Assembly: GCF_958295425.1 (NCBI RefSeq)
Contig: NC_081142.1
Span: 18,719,030 to 18,783,029 of the forward strand
Direction of reading: 5' to 3'
DNA length: 64,000 nucleotides
Source: Solea solea
Taxonomy: Eukaryota; Chordata; Actinopteri; Pleuronectiformes; Soleidae
Shown: piece after piece, positions 25,112-37,665 of the stretch
Position numbering within the stretch: position 1 is the first letter of the stretch
Layout: the number at the start of each line of letters is the position of its first letter
Notes under the pieces: model-generated
Databases searched by the model: none
Told to the model about the DNA's origin: nothing
Seen by the model: the letters and a program-made list of their open reading frames with translations, nothing else
Made by a program: the position numbers and the translations under genes

Positions 25112-28100
25112 GCCATTGGTAGGCATTGTTTTCTCACATGACCTCATGAAACCAAAAGAAATCATTGATGTTTGTGCTGTAAATGGCCCTAATCTTAAGC
25201 TTAAGAGACTGAAACACACTTCTTTAAAGCTGCACTGGAGGATCTGAAAATGTATCTGCATGAAATGGCAATGAAACATGATGATTTTTTTGCTGATGTA
25301 GAAAATTAAGCTTCCAACAAGTCTCAGGATTCTTCTTATAATTTCTGGCAGGCTGTACATGTGAGAGGTGTAATGCTGCCGGCCACAGTTTGACGTTCTT
25401 AATCACAGTTTCAATTTCTTGATCACAGTTCCAGTTCCAAGATTCAGTGGAGACCAAAGAAAGACTAATAATAAGTGAGTCAGCCATGCAGACTTGTTTT
25501 TCTCTCTCTCTGTCTCTGTCTCTGTTGAATGCTATGAGAAGGCAATTGTTGTTATGGCCACAACAGCTTGATATGGGGAGGGTGAGAATGGAGGGTGCTG
25601 TTTTCTGTGAGGACATGTTTGGGAAAAAACAAAACCCTTTCTATCTGTTTATCATCACAAACATGGGTTATGAGTTAGTGCATCTTTAATTTAAATGTAG
25701 ATTTTCTGACTCACAAATCCTTGCTCAAATCAAGACAGAATCCCTAAATGAATACTGACTCCTTCTGCCATGTTATTTGTGTGGCTGCTGGTGTGATATA
25801 TGATAATGAAGATCTCAGGCTGTCTGATCACCAGCTGAATTCATGGAGACTGCAGATCTGCAGTGTAGAGATCATGCTATCTTTTCATACTGTAGACTTT
25901 ATTGTCACAAGATGCCTGGATATTGTAGATTGTTATTAAGTGCTGCAGTTTTAATAGCAAGTATTTTTTAAAAGATGGACAGTTTTAAGCAGAAATGCCA
26001 ATTATTCATTGATTCCATGTTCTTAAACATGGGACTATGATGCTTTGTTTTTTGTCAAATCTCTTTTGAGATGTTTGGTGGAAAAAATACTGGGCTGGGC
26101 TGATGCTGTTAACATTTTCACACTATTGGAAGGTATTTAGCTAGTTATTAATTGGACTATGCATGCAGGAGTGGACAGCATTTAGAGGAGCATCCTGTTT
26201 CCCAGTGAAAGTAAACAAGATGGCACTTCATGTAGATGGATCATGATGGTGCTTAAGTTTTGGAAAGCATTTTTACAGAATGCATTGTCCAGATGAAACC
26301 ACTTACACACAACACCAGCTTTATGTTTATGGTTTGAATTACATGCAGCATATTTGTGTTCCTATTAGCTTTGCACTTGTGAATGATATAATGCTGAAAA
26401 CATTGCATAGCTTCAATTAATTCACTCAGTAAGGATAGAGGAACAGTGCTGTTATCATGTTCAATCTCTGTGAGTTCTTGTCTCCCATCAGTGCCTCATG
26501 CATGTGTGGACGCTGAGCCCCCCTGCTGGTGACATTTATTATCACAAACATGTCTCCCTACCAGGTAGTGGAGTTGGAAAATCCTGATCATTGATTTTCG
26601 TTGAATGTTTCACACATAACATTCACATAACACATAACACCCAGCCATGGTGTTGCGTCCAGTTTATTGGGGGTTTTCTCTTTTGTAGATTTGATCCTCC
26701 TTTATTATGCGTGACAGGACAGCAACAGTGTGTTCAGAGGATTTGATATAGTGGACTGAAGGTCAGTGTTGTGAGAGTTCTCTGTAAGGATAAATGGCAG
26801 TTTCTTTTGAAATCTGTAGCTATTAATCAACACATTTACATGGCAGAATTGTGTGTGATGGGGTGGCACTCCTTCGCTGAGTCAGTATAACAGGTCAAGA
26901 GTAATATGTGTGTGCATGCTCTTTACTGTAATTTATACATCAATTACACTAATTAAGTAGAGTGGAAAAGGTTGGACTCTCAATAATTGAGGATGTTTAT
27001 TCCTGTATTGTGAAACCTCAGTCAGGACAGTCTGACACAGAACACAACACAGTGATTCAGCTGAACTAATTGATGTGTTTATTAATGTGTTATTTAATGA
27101 TTTTTCTCAGAGCTGTGTCAGACAGGACTTTTAGTTTGTCATTCATTTAGTGTGGAGATTGTAATCATACAAGGACAGAGATATTATCTGAAATATATTA
27201 AATGTTTTTTCTACTGAAAAAAAACTTGCTTTGTTCGTCTTAGATGGCTTATTCCCTATCCTCATTTCATTTCTAACTGTTGTCTTGGAACAACTCTTCA
27301 CCCCGTCTCTGCATTTTCATTTCATACCCCACCCTCTAGCACTGTATTAGTGCTGGCTTCATTTTGCTCTGTGATGCTAACAGCCTATTCTCCTTGCTCA
27401 TACTCTCCTGACTGAGCGGTTAGCCTGCAGCACTAGCAGCACTTTCCACAGAGAACACACACACACACACTTACAAACCCACTAACACACTGGGCGGCTA
27501 TAACAGGCTTTCGTTCCACCACCCTCAACATCATGTCGCTATGCTCTCCACATGGGTGCTGCTTTTTAATGTGGCTCATCTGTCTGTGTTTCTGCCTCAC
27601 ACACTCCCTTATTAGGTTGGTTTGGGGCAAGTTGTCGTATATATTAGCTGACATTATAAAGATATGAATGTGTGTGTGTGTATTTCTCCAGCTAAGCAAT
27701 AGCAATGGCATTAAATACCAACTCTAGGCAGCCAGAAGCTATAATTGATCTTTTATGCAAACTATTTGATTCCTAGTTATCATTTACAAATAAAACTAGC
27801 TTTGCTGTTTTTTTGTACAGGAGTTTTTTGTGTCAAGTTTATACCTACCTGTAAATATACAGTATGAAAACCATCATTTAAATACTAAAAGACACAAGAC
27901 ACTGGTTCAATACCAAACCATGGTGGTATAATCTTATTTTTCTCAAGGTAAATTACAAAACATGTATGCCTGGATTAAATTCATTTTTAAAATTTCAGCA
28001 ATTTTAGTATTATTCACCAAACAAAATACATCTACACTGTACCTGGAGTCTTTTTTCTGTGTGAATTTGCCATAGACTGTGTAATGTTCATGTTATGTAC

Positions 28101-29274
28101 TGGACACCATAAGACACGAAAAAGCTGGACCTATTAGGATGCACATGCATGTATCCACACCAACACATTCTCACAAGGAAGTAGGCCATCACATAGACAC
28201 ACACACACACAAACTCATGCTGCTTTGAAGAAGAAAGAAGATGACAAAGGTTGATGGAAGGGACTGGCCTCCACCAATCACAGCTCAGTACTGAGTCTCT
28301 CGCACACACTGAGGACTGAGTACTGTATCACTGACCCTGGTTGCCTATTGATTAGTCATGCCCGGCTGCTGTCACGTGCAGGAGTCCAGGGAAGTCCCTA
28401 ATTGGTTAGTCCAGGAAAGAGAGAGAGTGAGAGAGGGAGAGCTGGAGAGAATGGGGCAGACAGTGACAGAGAGAGGCAGCATAGAAAGATTAGAGAGGCT
28501 GAGTGGGACAACTGTGCCCAATAATGTTTTATAACTATTAAATCAAAAGGACTCAACAAGATGAAAGAAGAAACAAAAGAAAATTTAACTCTGACTTCTG
28601 ACTTCTGAAATTGAAGCTTTAACAGAAAAAGAACAGCGGAACATACAAGTCTAGTCTGATTTACTGCCTCTACCTTTTGTCACAAATGCATCAAACTGGA
28701 TCGTCTACAAGGTGACTAACACTTCAGTGCACATACTTTGAGTTTCTCCAAGTGACAAACCACTGGAGTGGCGCACAGACGTGGAATGAGAAGGTGAAAT
28801 CCTCCCCTGGACTGAGTCCACTGACCGGCATCCTCAGGATCCCCAGGACTAAAAGGAAGGTCATCCTGTCCACGGTCCATGGTCCCCATTCGTTCTTGTA
28901 ACCCTCAGAGTTAAGTGGATTTATATGCTCCTGAATGGAGAAACCTGAGAAGAGGAATTTTAACACTTGCACTGAAGAAGGCTTCCAGGACTAGTGGCTG
29001 CTCATATCAATACTTGCAAAAATGGAAACCATTTTTTTTGATTTTCTGGTTGTTTTACACACCGAGACATGCTGAAATACGGCAAAGGGAGTGGAAGGGC
29101 AGGAACATCCACTCTGTGCTGAACCCAGGAAGATCAGCTGTTCTGGAGAGGCATGTCCTACAGTAATTGGACACATGTGATCTGAGGAGATGTACCCTTT
29201 TGTAATTTCTGTAAAAAAGACATTGCGCTAAAGAAGATAGGGAAACCGATTACTTGACCTATATATCAGCAGCT

Positions 29275-30219
29275 ATGACCACTTACTTCCGCAGCCATGA
29301 GTTCTGTTGTAGCCCCAAGAAGTCCGGCAGTGGCACAGCTAAGGGAAAATCTGGCAAAGCAAAGGCCAAAGCTGGCAAGAATGTCTCTCATTCGAGGCAT
29401 AACCAGAATTTACTGCAAATACAGACACCAAATCACCAACTTCAACCTTCACCACTACACTCACCAAAGAAACTTGCCCATTCGCCGAAACACGGCTGCC
29501 ATTCACCAAAACACCTGCTACCATCTCCCTCTCCGAGCTACTACCACATAGCACCAGCATCTTCATGTCATCAATTAGCTCCACCGTCGCCAACATACCA
29601 CCCTGCTCCGCAGTCACAAAATCACCTACCTCACTCGCCAAGCCACCACCAGCTTCATCTGTCGCCGAGTCACCAGCAGCTTCATCTGTCGCCAAGTCAT
29701 CAGCAGCTTCATCTGTCGCCGAGTCACCAGCAGCTGCAGCATCTCTCTCAAAACCAGCATCAGAACCATGCTCCGAGTTCACCCTGTCACCTACTGGCTT
29801 CGCACTCGACACATCAACTGTACCACCATCAACCGCAGCAGATACAGCTCCATTCACCCAGTCACCAGTTGCTGTTCCAGCAGTATCAACACCACCACGA
29901 CCGCTGCCCTTCTCCTCTCCCTCATGCCTCCCAGTCGTTGTCTATCCACCCATTTCACTCAGCACAGCTCCCCCTGTGTTCCGGTCTAGACGGATATGGG
30001 TGGAACACCTTGCCAACCAATCTGGTCCCCAGGGGCTCAAAAGGAAAGTTCCCCAACCTGAGGGACAGTGTGAAGAAGAGTCCCACGAAGAGCAAAGACA
30101 AGGGAATGGCTGGAAGCAGGCCATGGACCAATGACATGTACATCTGGAGAGCACACTTGGCGGAAACTCCCCTACGTGTGCCACTCATTCACCTCCCACA
30201 AATACAGGCTTGTGTGCAG
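29275..30219 (+). CDS. dlg1: Alternative first coding exon: His/Ser/Pro/Gln-rich head with 9-residue repeats
   Basis: This exon is 945 nt, 315 codons from ATG to CAG, with donor CAG|GTAGGT in phase 0. It starts MTTYFRSHEFCCSPKKSGSG; the Cys pair at residues 11-12 recalls the palmitoylated N-terminal cysteines of PSD-95 isoforms (inference). A basic KGKSGKAKAKAGK stretch follows, then HSPK repeats, then four 9-residue units near SPSHQQLHL (residues 121-156), then a Gln/His tract. The last third reads like ordinary protein: TNLVPRGSKGKFPNLRD, KKSPTKSKDK and RPWTNDMYIWRAHLAE, ending QIQACVQ. It would join ANPPP at 33358. Two other frames are also open across the repeat, but only this one reaches the donor in the phase the next exon needs. 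I do not recognise the sequence from any described DLG protein. Confidence 0.62.
29635..29742 (+). repeat. Coding minisatellite, 4 x 27 bp
   Basis: Four units begin TCGCCAAG or TCGCCGAG and contain CAGCTTCATCTG; the last unit diverges. The period is a multiple of three, so each unit adds nine residues (SPSHQQLHL) and changes in copy number keep the frame. Confidence 0.88.
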
Positions 30220-31559
30220 GTAGGTTTGATGGGTGGTTGTATACAGTAGGTACTTCACTGTATACCCCTGGTCCTGCTTCCCATTAAAGCATAAACTATG
30301 TGTACCCAAAGAACATTTAATGTTGTTCACCTTTGTCTCGTGTTGCCTCACTGAGGTCTTGACATAAGTGTATGTCGGTAGTCTGTTGTATAAGCATCTG
30401 ACCCATCTTGACTTGCTCCTGGAAACATATTAGACACTAAATGAATGATATTCCATCAAACACACTACATTACCTTGTGATGGTCAGTACACATATCCAG
30501 TAGTACACTAGCTGCTGTACGTAAACCCTAAGTGGACTCATGTTTGACCACATCTGTGTGGGCATTTTGGAAATGGAAGGTCACTCCTGTAATGTTGCCA
30601 TTATCTTTTGTCAAACTACCCTTTTAAACAAAGCACCAACAGCCTGAGGTGCATCAGTGCTTTCCCCACCAAACCTCAGTTCTAAGCTTTCAGCCAAAGT
30701 GCAACATATTAATAGTCTGTGTGACGTGACCCTCGTCAAAGTAATTCTGGGAAATATAGCAAACTGATGGATTGAGCTGATTGTGCTGTGATTTACCCCA
30801 ATAAGTCATTATAAAACAAAGTGTACTGTTGATTGATTCATCACAGACTGCTGATAATGGCAGTGTACGAGGGTTGTGGTCAATTCCATTTTTGCCAGTG
30901 ATATAACCAAAAGAGCATAACCAAACCGGACTTGCATGTTGTTGGGAAACAGCCAGCTGCCTCTTAGCTGTTGTTGGGGTAAAGTTCATGCCCTGTACAG
31001 TACATCTGCTGTGGATGCACTGAGATAGCAGGTATTGGTAGTCTGATTAATGTGATTAGCATGGCTGTTTTGATTCGATTAGTCACACTTCATCTAATTT
31101 GCTCATTAGTCAAATTGAGTTTCCTTACACATTAGGAAGACGGAGTAGAGTAGTGATATTAGGTGTGTGGCGTGTGTACAGTCCTCACTACTTACGGTGA
31201 AAAATATGGGGTCATGGGGTATGAGAAATAAAGCTTTTACATTTTCTAACTGCACATGATCTTAATTGTATCCAACTTTATTTTTGATGTGTCCCCAGTA
31301 TAACATAGCACAAGTAGGGCAGTGCTGATGATGATGATTAGTATTACAATGGCCAGATACTGTCCTAAATTCCTTGATCAGATATTTGAAAAATAGAGAA
31401 GTATTAGAATTAGTTACAAAGTGAAACCATAAAAATTATGTATTACATAGCTGGTTCACTGAGCACAAGTTGGAAAGAGAGATGTGGTCTAGATATGGGT
31501 TTTGTGTGTATGTGTGTGTGTGTGTACTTATTTGTTGTTTTCTGGCATAAACTGTGACC

Positions 31560-31780
31560 CTGTCAGGACCAGTAGTCCTCATGGAGACCTAACCTAATGA
31601 GGCAGAGCCTCATTTCTGAGGTTCAACAGGTAAAGTTTAGCTAAGATTTGAATTGTGGTTAGGTTAAGGTTAGGGTAGGCATTTACTGGTTATGGTTAAG
31701 GTTAGAGTTAATGCTTTGTTTAGGCTGTGAATACAATAAATGGAACTCAAAGTAGTGTCTTTAAAATGATAGCTCACTGC
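31560..31780 (+). repeat. Dispersed GTCCTCATGGAGACC-family repeat, copy A
   Basis: It contains AGTAGTCCTCATGGAGACC, GGTTAGGTTAAGGTTAGG and ACTGGTTATGGTTAAGG. The same blocks in the same order occur at 47940-48175, and partly at 41812-41965. The copies sit beside TG/CA tracts, as is usual for this fish repeat. Confidence 0.65.
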
Positions 31781-32334
31781 GCTAAACCTGTGTGGGTGTG
31801 TTTTTGTTTGTGTTTGTTCTTTTGGCCCTATATTTTATTTTGAGGTTTTCAAAACACCAAGAAAGAAAGAAACACACAGATTGTAAATGAAGCATAATTA
31901 TACAGTGATCGTCTGTAACCTCCTGCCTTTGAGTTTGTTTTTTTCGCCCCCTCATTCAAATGAACACACACACACACACACACAGGAATCCTCACAGCTG
32001 CAACTGTCTCCTTACTGTATTCTCTTCATCACTGTCTTTCTCTCAGCCTTCCTCTGTGTCTGTTTTTATGCTGCTGAATACTGTATTTATATATATATAT
32101 GTATATTTTTTTTTTTTAACTTTAACTAACACATTTAGGGGAGGTTTTTGTGCATCTGTCAGCACCCTCTGCTCTGTTGCTGTTGTTGAACAGACAGATT
32201 TGACTCCTCCCGTCGTGCTTGTAATCCCTCTGATCCCCTGCCTCCTCCTCCCCTCCCAATACTCTTCCTTTTTCCCATGTGGGATCAACCTCCAGTCATT
32301 TTGACTGACAGACAGACAGTTGGACATGTGGTGG

Positions 32335-32336
<2 letters not shown>

Positions 32337-32362
<26 letters not shown>
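32337..32362 (+). repeat. (AC)13 microsatellite
   Basis: Uninterrupted AC dinucleotide run in intron. Confidence 0.9.
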
Positions 32363-32365
<3 letters not shown>

Positions 32366-33357
32366 GTGAGATAATATATTTGTGTGTGTGAGTTGGAGAG
32401 AGAAGATAAAGAAGTGGAAAGGGGGGGTGAGAGAGGTTAGGATTAGTGTAGAGAAATAGATGCAATTGCTGCTCTGTTGTGCGTTGATGCTGTGGAATCC
32501 GGGTGGACTGTTCATTTTGTGGTTAGCTTGTTTGTGTGTCTGATTGTGTTGGTTTCTGAACTTCTTTTTATGGGCAGAGCTTCAGGTTGTCTTGCATGGA
32601 CTGACTTGATCATTGGCATGTTTGTTGACCATAGCTGCAGACACTGGATGAGTGAGCAGTTGCAAAGGTTAGAGGAGACTAGAGGTAAACGCTAACATGA
32701 GGGCTGGTACTCGTCTTGGAAATGTTGTGCTTATTTGTTAGCTTTTGAAAGAGTTTGTCATATTCGCTGTGCTGACTTTGGAAAAGAGGAAAGATGATGT
32801 CTCTCAACATCTTGGAGAGGGAGCTTAGAGAAGAAACACTTGGAGGAAGAGGAAGAAGACAGGACACAGTGTAGGGCATTTTGGATATATAAAATCATCA
32901 GCTGGATATGGGATGTTAATTTAATTCAGGACTCTGGATGCAGCTGACATGCAATTATGATGGTGTATGAAAGTGCAGTGCAGCATCTTCTACCAAAGGA
33001 ATACTTCAAAAATCCCATTATCATTTTCTTCTTTGTGATATAGTAATGAATACTCGTCGACAGTGTAGCAGAGCTTTAACAAACACTCCACTTAAGTGAG
33101 GTTGGCGGTGTAGTACACTAGTACAGTCCAGTATATGGGAGCTTTGCAGTATGTCATGTGGTGTATGCAGTTGCTCCATGGTGGTAATCCGTAGCAGAGG
33201 TTCTCTACATGCTGTACCAAAACATGAGACGAGTAAGTCTTTTGTCTGTCTCTGTTTTGCACTTTTCCCTCTGCAGCACAACACTGTCCGTGTTTTCCAT
33301 TCGATTACGTCCTTCAACATAAAAGGGGATTGAAAATGTTTGTGTTTTCTCTTGCAG

Positions 33358-33411
33358 GCCAACCCCCCTCCAGTGGTGGTCAACACAGACAGCATCGACG
33401 TCCCCCCATAT
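33358..33411 (+). CDS. dlg1: Common linker exon ANPPPVVVNTDSIDVPPY
   Basis: This 54-nt exon has 18 codons, phase 0 at both ends, acceptor CTTGCAG and donor GTGAGT. It encodes ANPPPVVVNTDSIDVPPY, matching the family's NPPPVLVNTDSLETPTY just before PDZ1. It is the joining point for every upstream alternative exon in the window, since each ends in phase 0 with a Gln codon. In DLG proteins this linker is unstructured. Confidence 0.95.
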
Positions 33412-35423
33412 GTGAGTACCTGCTGTCATATATGCATCTCTACTCGGCTGTGTATGTGTGTCCTGCTGTGCACTCTGTCTGCACATCTGGAGGTGACACT
33501 GTGACCAAAATCAAGTGTGATTAATCAGGCAGACATGAGTTTATGACAACGACTAAGTTACTTATTCGTGGTTGAGTGTGGCCGACCATTTGTGGCTGGT
33601 TTAATAAAGGAAAGGGAAAATTGAAGTTGGTCTTGGGGTTTGTTGTAAAGGTGAAAATTTAGAGCTCCACTTCACTACACACTACACTGTGTCTGAACTA
33701 CTGCAACCCTGTGATAAAGTGGTCATAATGGTGGCCATATCTGTGATTTTTGTTCCTTTATCACTGCTTTCAAAATGGATTGATGAGGCAAATGCACTTA
33801 ATAAATGTAATGCTTTTATTGTATATGTCTTGGTTTGCAGACTACACTTGCACTACAACATTTTACAGACAAAATGGTTCATTTATTATTAAAAAAAAAA
33901 AAGGCCATACTGAAAGATAAATATTGATGAAAATATAATAGTTGAAGCCAAGTGAATTTAATCAGAGGACCTGTGACTGCTGTAGACTCTAGAGTTCAAT
34001 GAATGCATGTTTTGTGTCATTAATACATTTCCAAACTTGTTTTTTTAGTAACATTTTGTGATAATATCAGTTAAAAAAAAAATTATTTTATTATTTTTTG
34101 GGTTAATTTACTTGTTGACATTTTGGGAGCTTTGGTTTCATCTTTCTCTCCAGTAAATGTGTGTAACATTTAGTCACTCGTAGTCCTGGTCCTGGTTTTG
34201 GACCAAAAAAAAACCTTAGTCCAGAATTAGATGGATGCAGATGTCATTTCACAGTTTTACCAGCTGCCACAGAGACTCAGTGTCTGTTGTTGTCAGATAG
34301 GTTTATTATTTAATTATCAGGGAATTACTCCCCATTTCCACTGCTTGAAAACAAGGAATACATTCTCTTTCTTGGAGATTTCACTCTGTACGTCACAGAT
34401 ATTATTATATGTTTGTCAAATAATATTAAAAACTGCTGCTGCTTTTATTTTAAATTCAGCTCAGGCAAAATCGGTCCACATTATTTTCTATTGACAGAAT
34501 ACGGACATGTTTTGTGTATTGATTTAAAGATATCTCATAAGTAACCAACCCAGTATGATCATAAATATAATTGTATGGCAGGTAAGAGTACAGTACATGG
34601 TCGCTGGTGACAGTTTGAAATGACAGGAATTCAAAATCTAAATGAATCTGACTGCACAGAGACACAGATTACAGCCAAGGGGATTACACTGGGCCATTGG
34701 GATGCCACTCAACCACCATGTTTTTGTGTGTGCGTGTGTGCCATGCGTGTGTGTCCCTGCAGCAGTTATAACAGGAGTTATATACACTAATTTTCCAGTA
34801 TCAACCAAGTGCGACACAAAATTTCTCATAATCTTTCAGGTTAGATTTTTAATTCTGCATCATTTTCATTTAGTCAGCAAATATCAATGTTAATGTGTTT
34901 TGTAGTTACGGACAGACTGAGCCGAGCCGTGTGATTGGCTCACGGGGAACTCGTCAGGGACGTTCTTAAATATGACATCAGAGACACGTCATCATTAAGT
35001 ATGCATTACCACTGTTAATCTGTGGGTTTCATGCGTCATTCATAAATCATAAAAGGCCTAAATTCACCTTTCTATCATCCTGACATTTGTTGCGTAATAG
35101 TGTAATCAGCAGAAAGGTTATATTACAACACCGGAGTTTTTTAAATCACAGTGACGCTTAGTGTTGTGTACATTCATTCTTGTGGTGCAGAAGCAGTGAC
35201 AGTGTGATGCAACATGGAAGGATGGTGTATGCATTATAGATTAGAAGATTTTTGTTATCAAATGTAAAGATATGAAACCAAGAATCTGAAAATTTAACAA
35301 AGCTGAAAACAAGCTGAAAATATCAGCTAATTGTTGAATATAAAAGGTTTTAGTGGATATTTTTGGTGCCCATTGTATGAAATGTAATCCTCACCACTTC
35401 TCTCTTCTCTTCCTCTTCATCAG
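33412..35423 (+). other. Intron
   Basis: Non-coding. It has poly-A/poly-T runs around 33890-33902 and 34070-34100 and short TG tracts; no exon or clear mobile element was seen. Confidence 0.7.
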
Positions 35424-35474
35424 GTCAATGGAACAGAAGCAGACTATGAGTATGAGGAAGTCACGTTGGAGCGG
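35424..35474 (+). CDS. dlg1: VNGTEADYEYEE exon preceding PDZ1
   Basis: This 51-nt exon has 17 codons, phase 0 at both ends, acceptor CTTCATCAG and donor GTAAAG. It encodes VNGTEADYEYEEVTLER, the acidic segment that forms the lead-in and first strand of PDZ1. The match to DLG1 (VNGTDADYEYEEITLER) is nearly exact; DLG2 and DLG4 differ at several of these positions. Confidence 0.96.
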
Positions 35475-36784
35475 GTAAAGACTCACATGCAGTGACAACA
35501 ACACACCATCAACTTGCGTGCTTATTAATTACATTCACTCTAAACGTATTCAGGGACAGAACCTCCATCTGTTCAGTCTGACCTCCATCCTCCCTTAACG
35601 CTCCTATATAATCACAGCAAAAACATTAGTGCTATTGGGAGCAGGCATTATATTGCGTCCCTCTTTGTGAAATAATAATGATTATTATTATATGAACTGC
35701 GATTAGGGCTGCAACTAACAATTATTTTCATAATCGATTGATCTGTCTGAGTAATTATTTGGTCCATAAAATGTGAATAAATGTTGTTCAGTGTTTTTCA
35801 AACCTGGAAATTATGATGAATAGTATTTAGGAAGCAAATAAAACAACACAAACTGAACTTAACATAATGAACATAAAATGATAATTAATTATTATTATTA
35901 TTTTTGATGATGGACTTGAGGCCGTACAGTAGCGTCGTCAGAGATGAACATTTCTGAACTTCAAGCATAAAATAGACGTTTACCACCTCTGTCGCACCTA
36001 TCTTTGTTTTCAGTTGACTTTCCTGTTTACCCTCCCTCTCGTCTTCTTGCTTTTCCTTCGCTGCATCTCACCACCGGTACGACTTTATTGCCCATCCTTC
36101 CCTTTCTTTCTTTTCCTGAACCGCCCATTATATTCCCATTTGTCTCACCCTGAGGCTTTCTCTTAGTCTCTCTATCTCGCTCTCTCTCCTTCTCTCACTC
36201 TATTCTCCTGTGACCTGGTTCTGTCTGGTTGACTGGATCTACTTTAAAGAAACTATGGACCTACATGCAAACACGAGCACTGACATTACACTTGCGTATT
36301 ACAGCTTAAGGCCCGATGACGGAACAGGAGCGAGAGAGAGTCGATTTAAAGATAAAGCGATAATCCCTGATCTTTATTAATAATCAGCAACATTTGGAGA
36401 GTAACTAATACATGTTTATGTTTATGTGAAGTGCAAATCATGGCAATGTTATATGTAGTATGACAATAAAACAAGGTAGTTGAGTGAAATTTGCTGAGTT
36501 AATACACTGTACAGTTTATTTGATGTTGTGTGGTGAGAGATTTTATAAGTCAGTGTAGTATTTGTGTAACCAAGCTCAAAGTGTGTCTTATTTTATTAAC
36601 ATAAACATCTTGAAATATCAGTATAGTATTAAAAACAAACAACAGAAGCAAAAGCTTTTATCTCTCTTTAATCATCCAGTAAAAATCCTACCTTTATCCC
36701 TCCAATAATGATCTTTTAAAATCAGTTTTGATGACCAATATACTGTATGTTTAACCCATTAAAACACACTTTGTGTCTATGTAG
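35475..36784 (+). other. Intron
   Basis: Non-coding. A partial hAT-type element (35704-35835) lies near its start, and a C/T-rich stretch follows at 36010-36210. No exon was seen. Confidence 0.7.
35704..35835 (+). mobile_element. hAT-type non-autonomous element, copy 3 (partial)
   Basis: It begins TAGGGCTGCAACTAACAATT, then ATTTTCATAATCGATTGATC, and runs to TTTTTCAAACCTGGAAATTA. This is the best-preserved left end of the family also seen at 7737 and 11688. The right end is missing. Confidence 0.75.
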
Positions 36785-37495
<711 letters not shown>

Positions 37496-37665
37496 GGTGA
37501 ATGACTGCATAGTCCGGGTAAATGAGACGGACGTCAGGGACGTGACCCACAGTGGCGCTGTGGAGGCACTGAAAGATGCAGGAGGTCTGGTCCGGCTGTG
37601 TGTGCGACGCAGGAGGAGCCTCTCTGAGAGAGTCATGGACCTTAAACTGGTCAAAGGACCAAAAG
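37496..37665 (+). CDS. dlg1: PDZ1 second half and PDZ1-PDZ2 linker
   Basis: This 170-nt exon is entered with one base completing Arg and left one base into Gly (AAA G|GTGAGT). It encodes [20 protein letters not shown] then [20 protein letters not shown], then [17 protein letters not shown]. The His in DVTHS is the helix-B residue that makes this a class I PDZ (prefers Ser/Thr at -2). RDVTHS is DLG1-like. The linker [14 protein letters not shown] stands where mammalian DLG1 has RRKPVSEKIMEIK. Confidence 0.96.

Larger units (their letters stand above)
15733..29274 (+). other. Long intron / upstream region of the MTTYFRS exon
   Basis: Non-coding in all readings that I find convincing. It contains a (TG)n at 15756-15784, a GGGCGATAT-type element relic (16566-17041) with a 19-A run, a repeat at 18391-18735, a hairpin at 23100-23133, a complete hAT-like element (24102-25111), and many unique stretches in which I see nothing. 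From about 28380 to 29274 the sequence is GA-rich and then mixed, and may be the leader of the next exon. A CACGTG box lies at about 28373-28378. Confidence 0.6.
30220..33357 (+). other. Intron before the ANPPP exon
   Basis: Non-coding. It contains a GTCCTCATGGAGACC-family repeat (31560-31780), short CA tracts, and an (AC)13 tract at 32337-32362. The remainder looks unique. The acceptor is TCTCTTGCAG. Confidence 0.7.

Noticed and set aside
29339..29857. A 172-residue open frame on the minus strand, rich in Ala, Asp and Thr
   Set aside because: It is antisense to the 27-bp repeat of the MTTYFRS exon. Its length comes from the repeat lacking stops, and its repeated DEAAGDSAT-like units mirror the plus-strand repeat.
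29565..30134. A second plus-strand frame of 189 residues, Ser/Ala/Pro-rich
   Set aside because: It overlaps the same exon, stops before the donor and does not reach it in a phase that joins 33358. The frame ending in CAG at 30219 fits the downstream exon.
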